This document shows, one piece after another, positions 1 to 10,105 of a stretch of DNA of 64,000 bases; positions within the stretch are counted from its first letter, which is position 1; every line of letters starts with the position of its first letter. Under the pieces are notes generated by a model. The model was not told the origin of the DNA. It searched no databases and saw nothing but the letters and a program-made list of their open reading frames with translations. The translations under genes were made by a program, and so were the position numbers. Source of the stretch: Procambarus clarkii (taxonomy: Eukaryota; Arthropoda; Malacostraca; Decapoda; Cambaridae); assembly GCF_040958095.1 (NCBI RefSeq), contig NC_091152.1, positions 17,581,796-17,645,795 of the forward strand, read 5' to 3'.

Positions 1-182
1 TGGGGCCAGAATTGGATATTGTCCTAATAGCAGCTTTGTGTTGAGTAATTAGAGGACGTAAATGATTTTGGGTAGTAGAGCCCCAAGCACAAATACCATA
101 GTTGAGATATGGATAGATGAGGGAGTAATAGAGAGTCACCAGGGCAGGGCGGGGTACATAATATCTGATCTTAGAAAGAAAA
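1..182 (-). mobile_element. LINE-C fragment, inverted 5' piece
   Basis: This stretch matches positions of about 8335-8515 in the same orientation, which is part of the minus-strand LINE copy at 7.7-9.8 kb (C-terminal coding region, reading ...LIYPYLNYGICAWG on the minus strand). It runs off the left edge of the window. It joins directly at about 183 to a 3' end of the same family in the opposite orientation, so it is probably the inverted 5' half of one insertion. It is non-coding now. Confidence 0.8.
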
Positions 183-480
183 ACAATGCTGTTTGTTGAC
201 CAAATTGTATTTTTGCTTTTTTTCTGCCATGTTCCCCCCCCCCCTTTTCAATTTTTGTTCTTATTTATTCTCAACACATTTTATACTTTAATCTCAATTA
301 GTATTAAGTTTTAGTCTTAGTGTTTTTCCTGCCCGAAACGCTTTGCGTAATAGTGGCTTTAGGCATTGTATGTACTAGCCCTACCTATAAATCCATCACT
401 CTTTGTAAAATCTCTTGTATGTATGTACCTTACCTAAATAAACATTTATTTATTTATTTATTTATTTAATACCTAATAAA
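183..480 (+). mobile_element. LINE-C 3' end with TTTA-repeat tail
   Basis: This is the 3' untranslated region of the LINE-C family on the plus strand, matching the reverse complement of about 7685-7955. It carries the family landmark CCTGCCCGAAACGCTTTGCG at about 331, a run of C at 235-244 and a terminal (ATTT)n tail at about 440-470. The simple-sequence tail fits target-primed reverse transcription. No coding sequence remains. Confidence 0.85.
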
Positions 481-689
481 TTTCCCAGAAATTTTAAGCA
501 GTCATACTTCTAAATAAATAAATAAAGAAAACGCAATTACCCAGCTCCAACTCCTCAATATTTCTCACGTTTTTCTTCAATTTCGGGAGTAATTGAAATA
601 TTAACTCTCCAAAGTTCATTTTCTCATTTTTTATTTGTGGTCTGACGCCTAAAAGCATTTTGCAAGGGCTTCTTACATTTTCAAACACA

Positions 690-698
690 GGTTTACAC

Positions 699-733
<35 letters not shown>

Positions 734-850
734 TGCATATACAAGAATGTACATAAGGAATGTGAGGATACAATTATGGTAATTACAGTCTTGTAAAGCC
801 ACTAGCACGCGCAGCGTTTCGGGCAGGTCCTTAATCTAAGAAAATTTTAA
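690..850 (-). mobile_element. LINE-C or partner SINE 3' tail fragment
   Basis: A (TTAT)n run at about 698-733 is followed by a sequence holding the minus-strand landmark of the LINE-C/SINE-G 3' end (AGCGTTTCGGGCAGG at about 815-830). Only the tail is present, so it could come from the LINE or from the SINE that shares this end. Confidence 0.6.
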
Positions 851-1010
851 GGAGGTAAATACAAATACTTATCATATATCATGCTTATATTCGTTTAGGG
901 TGAGGTGATACGACACAATTTTGTTGGGTGAGGTGAAAGAATACGAATCAATGGGTATAAATTGGATATGAAAACATAAGAATGAAAGTAACTACAAACG
1001 GCCTATTGAT

Positions 1011-1400
1011 CTATATTTCTCTTGCTGCTTCTATGTTGGTTCGGGGTCTTGAAGTGGGTAAAATATAGTTATGTGTTAATTGGCTGTTGATTGCTGGTGT
1101 TGACCTTTTGGTGTGTAGTGCCTCGCTGATGTCGAGTCTCCTGCTATCGCTGTATCTATCGATGATTTCTGTGTTGCATGTTAAGACTTCTCTGGTGATG
1201 GTCTGGTTGTGAGACGAGATTATATGTTCCTTGATGGAGCCCTGTTGTTTGTGCATTGTTAATCGCCTGGAAAGAGACGTTGTTGTTGTCTTGCCTATAT
1301 ACTGAGATCTTTGGGGCTTACGTCCCCAAGTGGGCATGTGAAGGCATAGACAATGTTGGTTTCCTTCAAGGCGTTCTGTTTGGTGTCTGGGGAGTTTGTA
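1011..1400 (-). pseudogene. Penelope-like element GIY-YIG endonuclease relic
   Basis: The minus strand encodes YIGKTTTTSLSRRLTMH, then GSIKEH, a conserved His-rich turn, EALH and a final ILPT motif. This is the layout of the GIY-YIG endonuclease domain at the C terminus of Penelope-like retroelements, where the Tyr-Ile-Gly and Arg-Arg-Leu motifs form the nuclease core. Just upstream the reading (NIVYAFTCPLGD, typical of the segment before the GIY motif) is in another frame, and a TAG falls at the join, so a frameshift at about 1302-1306 has broken the domain. No reverse transcriptase domain is seen upstream, so this is a 5'-truncated, dead copy. Family recognition is by motif only. Confidence 0.7.
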
Positions 1401-2240
1401 ACGGCTGATTCCCTCCTTCCCTCCCCCCCCCCCCCCTCGCCCATTTGTCAAAGGCCAAGAGGTTGACCTGAGGGCGGTCTTGCTAGCTTGGTCCTCTCGG
1501 TGCCTATGCTCCCCCACTCCATTCCCTCTCAATTCCCTCTCCATCCACCTCTCAATTCCCTCTCTTCCCCTCTCACCGTTCCCCCCCCCCTCCCCATACC
1601 AGGCGAGTCAAATGTCCCTACCTGTTATCTTAGAGGAGACAGGTTTGAACATAATTTATCGGTTTTTGTAAACATTGCTCCGATGTGTCCCAGGCTCGGG
1701 TGGTCCACTATAGAGGCGCCTTGTCCCCTTCAAATAGCTGGGGAGAGCTGACACAATCTTCGAAAATTTCATGTATCCTTCCACCACAGATAATGGAAGG
1801 TGATTGCCGGTAGATAAGTGCCAAGTCCTTATTGGCCCTGGAGAGCCAGACCTCAGGCCTATAGTTTTAAATGGTTGGCCGTAGCCAAAAATAATGGGTG
1901 GAGCCCTGGGGGGCTGTATTAGATTGTGGGAGGAGCAATCCTTCCACCGGTAAGCTGGAGATAAACAATATTTTAGTAGTGTGTTCTGGGAGTGTGTGGG
2001 GGTGGGAACTCGGTCCAGCATCAAAAGGGGCTAAGGGCAGCCATCGACATCTTGGCCTCAGTGTGGTTTTAAGGTATTGTGCACTTGAGTATTCATGTTC
2101 TCGGTAGATATCCACTTTGCCTCTTAGAGATAATAGAGTAGGGTATATGCTCATTTGATTTCAATATGTGTTAAATTAAATAAAGTTTTAAATGGTTTTT
2201 ATTGTTTAGTTATCTCTGTCCCTTTTGTTGTTAATGTGGA
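1401..2240. other. No gene seen; C/T-rich stretch then unique sequence
   Basis: Positions 1420-1600 are C/T-rich low-complexity sequence with poly-C runs. From 1600 to 2240 the sequence is of ordinary complexity. The open frames here are short, overlap on both strands and show no recognisable domain. Confidence 0.6.
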
Positions 2241-2245
2241 ACAGT

Positions 2246-2818
<573 letters not shown>

Positions 2819-2978
2819 CGATTGATTGACTGATGAAGATTAAGCCACCCAAGAGGTGGCACGGGCATGGATAGCCCGTAAGTGGTGGCCCTTTTGAGCC
2901 ATTACCAGTATCAAAAGATGATACTGGAGATCTGTGGAGGCGCGACTGCACCCTGCGTGACGGGAGATGTCTCCCATG
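2819..2978 (-). mobile_element. HP-1 hairpin retroelement, near full length
   Basis: Read on the minus strand this is a chain of hairpins ending in a GATT-repeat tail. They are CCAGTATC/GATACTGG (8-bp stem), ACGGGC/GCCCGT (6-bp stem) and GCCACC/GGGTGGC, then the tail CAATCAATC. The copy at 6322-6489 is colinear with it, and both 5' parts contain the CTCCACAG and GTGCAGTCGCGCC blocks. No open frame is present. It is probably a non-autonomous retroelement whose structured 3' end is recognised by a LINE reverse transcriptase. No clean target duplication is seen at this copy. Confidence 0.8.
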
Positions 2979-2987
2979 TCTTCCTGC

Positions 2988-3024
2988 TGTTGTTGTTTAA
3001 GATTTGCTACCTGGAACAAAAAGT
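2988..3024 (-). mobile_element. HP-2 hairpin element, 37-bp truncated insertion
   Basis: On the minus strand this is half of the HP-2 hairpin (ACTTTTTGTTCC...) followed by AAATCTTAAACAACAACA, the HP-2 tail. It is bounded by a perfect 9-bp direct repeat TCTTCCTGC at 2979-2987 and 3025-3033, as expected for a target-site duplication. It is 5'-truncated relative to the copy at 36758-36826. Confidence 0.75.
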
Positions 3025-3224
3025 TCTTCCTGCTTTTACGCTCTCCCTTTAGTATCTGCTTCCAGGTTGGTGTGGTGTGGTCATTCCTGGTGACGTCACT
3101 GGGCTGGCCGACTCCAGCCATGACGTCGGCTGGCGGGCTTCCCATCCCTTCTCGCCCGTTTTCTTTGGTTCCTGGCTGTTTGAAGGTAGACTCTGGCAAT
3201 AAACGATTAGTTAGTTAGTGTGTT

Positions 3225-3328
3225 TAGTTCATTTATTATGCACCCATACCCATCTTGTGGGCGATTCAAAAGTCATTTCTGAACATGAATTTGAACTTTA
3301 AATTTTACCCCAAAAGGGCGAGGTTTTT
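3225..3328 (+). repeat. Left flank of 51-bp satellite element
   Basis: The first part (TTATTATGCACCCATACCCA...) matches a dispersed element also present at about 6795. The last 30 bp carry a short hairpin, CCCC-AAAA-GGGCGAG, that directly precedes the first satellite monomer. The same hairpin and spacing precede the arrays at 54954 (plus) and 51739 (minus), so it is a fixed edge of the repeat-bearing element. Confidence 0.75.
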
Positions 3329-5766
3329 GGGCAGCGCCACTCATCTTGTGAGTGGACACACCGCCATAGTGACAGTATTGGGCAGCGTCACTCATCCTGT
3401 GAGTGGACACACCGCCATAGTGACAGTATTGGGCAGCGCCACTCATCCTGTGAGTGGACACACCGCCATAGTGACAGTATTGGGCAGCGCCACTCATCCT
3501 GTGAGTGGACACACCGCCATAGTGACAGTATTGGGCAGCGCCACTCATCTTGTGAGTGGACACACCGCCATAGTGACAGTACTGGGCAGCGCCACTCATC
3601 CTGTGAGTGGACACACCGCCATAGTGACAGTACTGGGCAGCGCCACTCATCTTGTGAGTGGACACACCGTCATAGTGACAGTATTGGGCAGCGCCACTCA
3701 TCCTGTGAGTGGACACACCGCCATAGTGACAGTATTGGGCAGCGCCACTCATCCTGTGAGTGGACACACCGCCATAGTGACAGTATTGGTCAGCGCCACT
3801 CATCCTGTGAGTGGACACACCGCCATAGTGACAGTATTGGGCAGCGCCACTCATCTTGTGAGTGGACACACCGCCATAGTGACAGTATTGGGCAGCGCCA
3901 CTCATCCTGTGAGTGGACACACCGCCATAGTGACAGTATTGGGCAGCGCCACTCATCTTGTGAGTGGACACACCGCCATAGTGACAGTATTGGGCAGCGC
4001 CACTCATCCTGTGAGTGGACACACCGCCATAGTGACAGTATTGGGCAGCGCCACTCATCCTGTGAGTGGACACACCGCCATAGTGACAGTATTGGGCAGC
4101 GCCACTCATCCTGTGAGTGGACACACCGCCATAGTGACAGTATTGGGCAGCGCCACTCATCTTGTGAGTGGACACACCGCCATAGTGACAGTATTGGGCA
4201 GCGCCACTCATCTTGTGAGTGGACACACCGCCATAGTGACAGTATTGGGCAGCGCCACTCATCTTGTGAGTGGACACACCGCCATAGTGACAGTATTGGG
4301 CAGCGTCACTCATCCTGTGAGTGGACACACCGCCATAGTGACAGTATTGGGCAGCGCCACTCATCCTGTGAGTGGACACACCGCCATAGTGACAGTATTG
4401 GGCAGCGCCACTCATCCTGTGAGTGGACACACCGCCATAGTGACAGTATTGGGCAGCGCCACTCATCTTGTGAGTGGACACACCGCCATAGTGACAGTAT
4501 TGGGCAGCGCCACTCATCCTGTGAGTGGACACACCGCCATAGTGACAGTATTGGTCAGCGCCACTCATCCTGTGAGTGGACACACCGCCATAGTGACAGT
4601 ATTGGTCAGCGCCACTCATCCTGTGAGTGGACACACCGCCATAGTGACAGTATTGGGCAGCGCCACTCATCCTGTGAGTGGACACACCGCCATAGTGACA
4701 GTATTGGTCAGCGCCACTCATCCTGTGAGTGGACACACCGCCATAGTGACAGTATTGGGCAGCGCCACTCATCCTGTGAGTGGACACACCGCCATAGTGA
4801 CAGTATTGGGCAGCGCCACTCATCCTGTGAGTGGACACACCGCCATAGTGACAGTATTGGTCAGCGCCACTCATCCTGTGAGTGGACACACCGCCATAGT
4901 GACAGTATTGGGCAGCGCCACTCATCCTGTGAGTGGACACACCGCCATAGTGACAGTATTGGGCAGCGCCACTCATCTTGTGAGTGGACACACCGCCATA
5001 GTGACAGTATTGGTCAGCGCCACTCATCCTGTGAGTGGACACACCGCCATAGTGACAGTATTGGTCAGCGCCACTCATCCTGTGAGTGGACACACCGCCA
5101 TAGTGACAGTATTGGGCAGCGTCACTCATCCTGTGAGTGGACACACCGCCATAGTGACAGTATTGGGCAGCGCCACTCATCCTGTGAGTGGACACACCGC
5201 CATAGCGACAGTATTGGGCAGCGCCACTCATCCTGTGAGTGGACACACCGCCATAGTGACAGTATTGGGCAGCGCCACTCATCCTGTGAGTGGACACACC
5301 GCCATAGTGACAGTATTGGGCAGCGCCACTCATCCTGTGAGTGGACACACCGCCATAGTGACAGTATTGGGCAGCGTCACCCATCCTGTGAGTGGACACA
5401 CCGCCATAGTGACAGTATTGGGCAGCGCCACTCATCCTGTGAGTGGACACACCGCCATAGTGACAGTATTGGGCAGCGCCACTCATCCTGTGAGTGGACA
5501 CACCGCCATAGTGACAGTATTGGGCAGCGACACCCATCCTGTGAGTGGACACACCGCCATAGTGACAGTATTGGGCAGCGCCACTCATCCTGTGAGTGGA
5601 CACACCGCCATAGTGACAGTATTGGGCAGCGACACCCATCCTGTGAGTGGACACACCGCCATAGTGACAGTATTGGGCAGCGCCACTCATCCTGTGAGTG
5701 GACACACCGCCATAGCGACAGTATTGGGCAGCGCCACTCATCCTGTGAGTGAACACACCGCCATAG
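3329..5766 (+). repeat. 51-bp satellite array 1, about 48 monomers
   Basis: Monomers of 51 bp repeat with few substitutions. Each contains a perfect inverted repeat CACTCA-TCCTG-TGAGTG followed by GACACACCGCCATAGTGACA. Common variants are CATCTTGTG, GGTCAGCG and GCGTCAC. Because 51 is divisible by three, frames of over 840 codons stay open on both strands; they are repetitive 17-residue peptides without start context or domain and are not called as genes. The last monomer (GTGAGTGAACAC) runs into the conserved right flank. Confidence 0.97.
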
Positions 5767-5905
5767 CAGCATGTACAACACTCCCCAATAGGAAGAAAAC
5801 CCGCTGGGTTGTTCATCCTGTCCCAAATACAGCTGGGACTTGCTTAACTGTCTCCAGTGAACAGCTCACCAAACAAGAAGATTAACATTTGCCAAACCCT
5901 AAAAT
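5767..5905 (+). repeat. Right flank of 51-bp satellite element
   Basis: About 140 bp (CACTCCCCAATAGGAAGAAA at about 5780, then ACAGCTGGGACTTGCTTAAC) match the reverse complement of 50025-50167, next to the minus-oriented array, at high identity. It contains no coding sequence. It marks the other end of the element that carries the satellite. Confidence 0.85.
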
Positions 5906-6321
5906 TCGTGTTATCCTGCGGGTGCAAAATAGGGACTCTCTTAAGAACAGTATATATATATTTGGCAAATAGTGTTTCCTTAACTCCAACAATGTGTGGA
6001 TTACTATTCTACACATATAATCCTTAACGTACGATTATGTTACGTTGCTGAGTAGATTAGATACAGTGTTTAGTTGGTTTTCCTATTTATTTAGTAGTCC
6101 TGGATACAACAGTGTCGTAGACGTTGAGACAGAGCTTAGAGCAGAGCTGAGAGCTGAGTGAGGCCGGAGTCGCGGAGCTCTATGTGGGAGAGTGTTGTAG
6201 CTGGATGAAGTCGTAGTCTGCTGTCTGCTCTGTGTCGAAGCTGTAGCGTCTTGGCGTAGATTAGAACTGCCTACACCGAGTACTACATTCTTGACTGTGG
6301 AAATTGTACTGTCCGCTATTC
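5906..6321. other. No gene seen
   Basis: Mostly unique sequence. The 6083-6370 minus frame has no recognisable domain and ends inside HP-1. Confidence 0.5.
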
Positions 6322-6489
6322 GATTGATTAATTGATGAAGATTAAGCCACCCAAAAGGTGGCACGGGCATGAATAGCCCGTAAGTGGTGGCCCTTTTGAG
6401 CCATTACCAGTATCAAGAGCTGATACTGGAGACCTGTGGAGGCGCGACTGCACCCTGCGTGACGAGAGATGTCTCCCGTGTGTATAATT
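6322..6489 (-). mobile_element. HP-1 hairpin retroelement with 7-bp TSD
   Basis: A full copy of about 168 bp on the minus strand. It starts near a GGGAGACATCTCTC block, then has the CCAGTATC/GATACTGG hairpin, ACGGGC/GCCCGT, GCCACC/GGTGGC and a tail of CATCAATTAATCAATC. It is flanked by GCTATTC at 6315-6321 and 6490-6496. Compared with the copy at 2819, loop bases differ (AGCTCTT against ATCTTTT) while the 8-bp stem is unchanged. Confidence 0.8.
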
Positions 6490-6499
6490 GCTATTCTCT

Positions 6500-6720
6500 G
6501 CCTTGTTCCCCTCCTTTTTTAACTCGATTTATACTTTAAGCTCAATTATTATTAAGTTTTAGTCTAAGGTTTTTCCCCCTCACCTTGCCCGAGGCGCTAT
6601 GTGTACTAGTGGCTTTAAGTATTGTATGTACTGCCTCTATCTTTAAATCCAACATCATGTTTGTAACGCAATGTATGTACCCTTACCCGAATAAAAATTC
6701 TAAATCTAAATCTAAATCTA
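6500..6720 (+). mobile_element. LINE-C-like 3' end with AAATCT-repeat tail
   Basis: A diverged LINE-C 3' untranslated region on the plus strand. It has TTATTAAGTTTTAGTCTAAG, then TTGCCCGAGGCGCTATGTGT (the family landmark with changes), and ends in a tail of (AAATCT)n at about 6698-6720. The tail motif differs from the TTTA tail of other copies. Confidence 0.75.
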
Positions 6721-6779
6721 AAATGCAAACACAGCGCGCTCACTTTGCACTGCACGAATTCTGAAGTTGATAGATTTTT

Positions 6780-6910
6780 ATTAGTTTAGTTGACTTATTA
6801 TGCACCCCATACTCATCCTGTGGGAGATTGTGGAAAAAGTTACAGAAGAACATAAAGGGCTCAGGGACTGAACCCCAAAATTCGTTTACCTAATCAAGTT
6901 ACAGTTTTAT
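6780..6910 (+). repeat. Dispersed element related to the satellite flank
   Basis: Contains TTATTATGCACCCCATACTC then ATCCTGTGGGAG, matching 3233-3272, and later GAACCCCAAAATTCGT, which resembles the far right flank near 5900. It has no satellite monomers. It may be an array-free relative of the element that carries the 51-bp repeats. Confidence 0.6.
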
Positions 6911-6943
6911 CCTTAACACAACGATCTAACGTAACCGGAGTAA

Positions 6944-7333
6944 CGCTCTATTACTCCCTCATCTATCCTTATCTCAATTATGGTATTTGGGCTTGGGGCT
7001 CTACTACCCAAAATCATCTACATCTTCTAATTACTCAACACAAAGCTGCTATTAGAATAATAACAAACTCTGGCCCCAGACAGCACTCGGTACCCTTACT
7101 TAAATCTACAGTGGGTCGTCTCTCCGTTCTGTCTCTGTGTCGGATCAGGGACGGATCCTAGCCCGCCATTTGACGTCGAATCTCCGTTTTCGGCGACCCA
7201 CATTAACTCCCCCCCCCCTCCCCTCACCCATCCAGAGCCCAACCCCACCCCCTACCCCCCCAAGGTTAGGTGTACCCTTACTTAAATCTTTGAATATGTT
7301 AGATATTAAGTCACTGCACATCCACATCCTCTC
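6944..7333 (+). mobile_element. LINE-C coding fragment split by an insertion
   Basis: Positions 6944-7107 and 7272-7333 together read on the plus strand like the C-terminal part of LINE-C (LLPHLSLSQLWYLGLGLYYPKSS in a degraded frame, matching about 8250-8470 in reverse complement). The two halves are separated by 164 bp of unrelated sequence between 18-bp direct repeats, so a complete fragment was interrupted after it had landed. Confidence 0.8.
7108..7271. mobile_element. 164-bp nested insertion with 18-bp TSD
   Basis: The direct repeat GTACCCTTACTTAAATCT occurs at 7090-7107 and 7272-7289. The insert holds GTGGGTCG at its left end and CGACCCAC at about 7193-7200, an internal inverted repeat. 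A C-rich stretch at 7209-7262 and GGTTAGGT follow. The family is not recognised and the insert shows no coding sequence. Confidence 0.75.
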
Positions 7334-7335
7334 TT

Positions 7336-7695
7336 CTATATAAATAAAAATGGTCTTTTGGGCATAACTGCTAATCTCCGAAAGTTCTTCACCGATTGGT
7401 TTCAAATTTTCACACAACGTTCCATTCGCATCCGAGCAGATTTTCATATTAATACTATATAGATGTCACATCTGTGACGGTAAAAAAAACATGCTTTTTT
7501 TGAAAACTGTGTTTTTCATGTGAGGGGAAATCTTCGAAACCTCTTTACCGATTGCTTTGAAACTTTGACACAACGTTGCATTCGAATAGGCGCGTCTTTT
7601 TATATATCTACGATATACATGCCTCACCTGTGACAGGGAAAAACATGTTTTTTTTTTAAAAAACAGCGCCATCTGATGTTCGTATAAATAAATCA
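7336..7695 (+). repeat. Dispersed repeat X, copy 1
   Basis: About 360 bp made of two diverged half-units. Each has CACAACGTT preceded by TTT(C/G)A(C/A)A and followed by a string ending in (C/T)TGTGAC...ACATG. A second copy lies at 28918-29290 in the opposite orientation, also with two half-units. The translated minus strand keeps similar residues between half-units (ANGTLCEN and SNATLCQS), which may be chance or an old coding origin. The family is not identified. Confidence 0.7.
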
Positions 7696-9842
7696 ATGTT
7701 TATTTAGGTAAGGTACATACATACAAGAGATTTTACAAAGAGTGATGGATTTATAGATAGAGCTAGTACATACAATGCCTAAAGCCACTATTACGCAAAG
7801 CGTTTCGGGCAGGAAAAACATTAATGACTAAAACTTAATACTAATTGAGTATAAAGAATAAAATGTGTTGAGAACAAATAAAAATAAAGATAAAAAAGGG
7901 GGGAACATGGCTGAAAAAGCAGCACAAAGACAATTAGGTCAGCAAACAGCGTTGTTTAAAAAAACAGACATTGGTTGACAATAGAGGGGTAAGGTAGGTT
8001 ACAGGGAATTTATTAGGTATAGCTTCGTTTTTATCTTAAACTGGTTGAGAGAGGTACAGTCTTTAACATGGTTGGGAAGGTCATTCCACATTCTGGGCCC
8101 CTTGATTTGTAGAGCATTTCTAGTTTGATTAAGTCGTACTCTAGGAATATCAAAACTGTATTTATTTCTGGTGTGGTGCTCATGGGTTCTGTTACAACCT
8201 TCTATGAAGCTTTTGAGGTCAGGATTGGCATTACAGTTCAGCATTTTATATATGTATAATACACATGAGAGGATGTGCAGTGACTTAATATCTAACATAT
8301 TCAGAGATTTGAGTAGGGGTACCGAGTGATGTCTGGGGCCAGAGTTGGATATTGTTCTAATAGCAGCTTTGTGTTGAGTAATAAGAGGACGTAAATGATT
8401 TTGGGTAGTAGAACCCCAAGCACAAATACCATAGTTGAGATAAGGATAGATGAGGGAGTAATAGAGAGTCACCAGGGCAGGGCGGGGTACATAATATCTG
8501 ATCTTAGAAAGAATGCCAACAGTTTTTGAAACTTTTTTTGATATATTTAGAATGTGTCCCTGGAAATTCAGCTTGTGGTCAATGAGAACGCCAAGGAATT
8601 TGCCATCTAATTTGTTACAAATTTGGGTATTGTTTATTTTTAGAGTTATTTGATTAGAGGATTTATTGCCAAACAGAATATAGAAAGCTTTGTCAATGTT
8701 AAGGGTGAGTTTGTTGGCAGTTAGTTAAAGATGGACTTTATTTAGCTCAGTATTTACTGTGGCATTTAGAGCAAGGGGGTCAGGACTGGAGTAAATGAAG
8801 GCTGTGACGTCAGCAAATAGAATTGGTTTGAGGTGTTGGGAGGCATTTGGAAGGTCATTAATGTAGATGAAAAAGAGGAGAGGGCCAAGTATGCTGCCCT
8901 GAGGAACACCAATGTTGATGGGTAGGGTGGGAGAAATTGAATTATTCACAGAAACATACTGGAGCCTGTCAGTAAGGTAAGATTTGAGGTATTGCAGGGA
9001 GTGTCCTCTGACTCCATAATGATGTAATTTAAGAACAAGGTTTTGGTGGTTGACAGTGTCAAAAGCCTTACGCAGGTCCACAAATAACCCAACAGGGAAC
9101 TCATTTTTATCAAGAGCTGCATGAATCAAGTTAATCATACTAATAAGTGCATCGGTAGTGCTTTTTTTGGGTCTGAAGCCATATTGGCAAGGGCTAAGAA
9201 TATTGAGTTTGGCTAGATAAGAGTAAAGCTGCTTGTAGATTAGTTTTTCAAATATTTTTGACAAGTTTGGCAGAATTGATATAGGTCTGTAGTTGTTAAC
9301 ATCTGTGAGATCACCACATTTGTGGACAGGCGTTACTCTCGCTTTTTTAGAATATCTGGAAAGGTTTGGAGTTCAAGTGACTTGTTGAAGAGCAATGCAA
9401 TAGCAGGGGCTAAAGATCTGGAGGCTTTTTTGTAAATTAAAGTTGGTATCTCCTCGAGGGCACTAGACTTGGTTTTAAGGGAAAGGATTATCTCATTGAC
9501 ATCAGTGGAACTAGTAGGCTTTAGGTACAGAGACTGTGGATAGTTACTTGTAAGATAGTCCTGAACATCAGTACAGGAAGATGGAATATCATTTGCAAGG
9601 GATGACCCAATGGAAGAGAAGAACCTATTGAACTCAATAGCAGTATCAGAGGCTGTAAGCTCACCATCGTTATTGGACAAGAGTGTTGGTTTGTTATTTA
9701 AAATCTTCTTTGATCCCAATATTTGTGAAATTGTGCTCCAAGTTTTTTTAATGTTGCTCTTTATTTGGGTAAATTTATCTTCGTTTTGTTGAATAAACTG
9801 TGTTATGTTGAACACTGTCTTTTCGTTACACCCCGCACACAT
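7696..9842 (-). pseudogene. LINE-C retrotransposon, 5'-truncated, RT domain
   Basis: A non-LTR retrotransposon on the minus strand. The 3' end at about 7690 carries the TTTA-type tail and the CCTGCCCGAAACGC landmark. The coding region runs from 9842 down to 7999. It holds a linker (9333-9842), the RT palm with CQYGFRPKKSTTDAL, VDLRKAFDTVNH and GVPQGSILGPLLF (8725-9264), and the C-terminal region with YSLIYPYLNYGICAWG and PRMWNDLP (7999-8472). It is inactive. The catalytic FADD box reads FADV (8806-8811), a TAA stops the frame at about 8725, and a short A-run at 9343-9348 leaves the linker and RT in different frames. No endonuclease domain is present, so it is 5'-truncated. It looks like the Jockey superfamily; the clade is not assigned. 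Confidence 0.9.
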
Positions 9843-9847
9843 TTTGT

Positions 9848-10105
9848 TGATGTATATACGAGAGTTTACATTCTTGTAAAGCCACTAGTACGCGTAGCGT
9901 TTCGGGCAGGTCCTTAACCCTAATTTCCCCGGAATACGACCCGCCGAATCGTTTAACAACCAGGTACCCATTTACTGCTGGGTGAACAGACGCTACAGTT
10001 AAGGATTGACGCCCGGTCAATCCTCTCCGGCCAGGATTCGAACCCAAGGCAAGGCGCTTGCGAAACGCCAGGCGAACATATATATGTTCTGCCACTCTGC
10101 TAGTC
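9848..10105 (-). mobile_element. tRNA-derived SINE (SINE-G)
   Basis: On the minus strand a tRNA-like head carries a perfect B box GGTTCGAATCC (10034-10044) and an A-box-like TGGCAGAACA region near 10090. The body follows, ending with CCTGCCCGAAACGCTACGCG and AGTGGCTTTACAAG. That tail is the same landmark as the LINE-C 3' untranslated region, so this SINE probably borrows the LINE-C machinery. It sits just upstream of the truncated LINE-C copy. Confidence 0.8.

Noticed and set aside
1656-2154. Overlapping frames of 122 and 95 codons
   Set aside because: They overlap each other on the same strand and a plus frame as well, with no domain or codon signal.
3255-5885. An 876-codon plus frame and an 847-codon minus frame
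   Set aside because: Both lie in the 51-bp array; a period divisible by three with no stop in the unit keeps frames open on both strands. No domain, no codon bias, no gene context.
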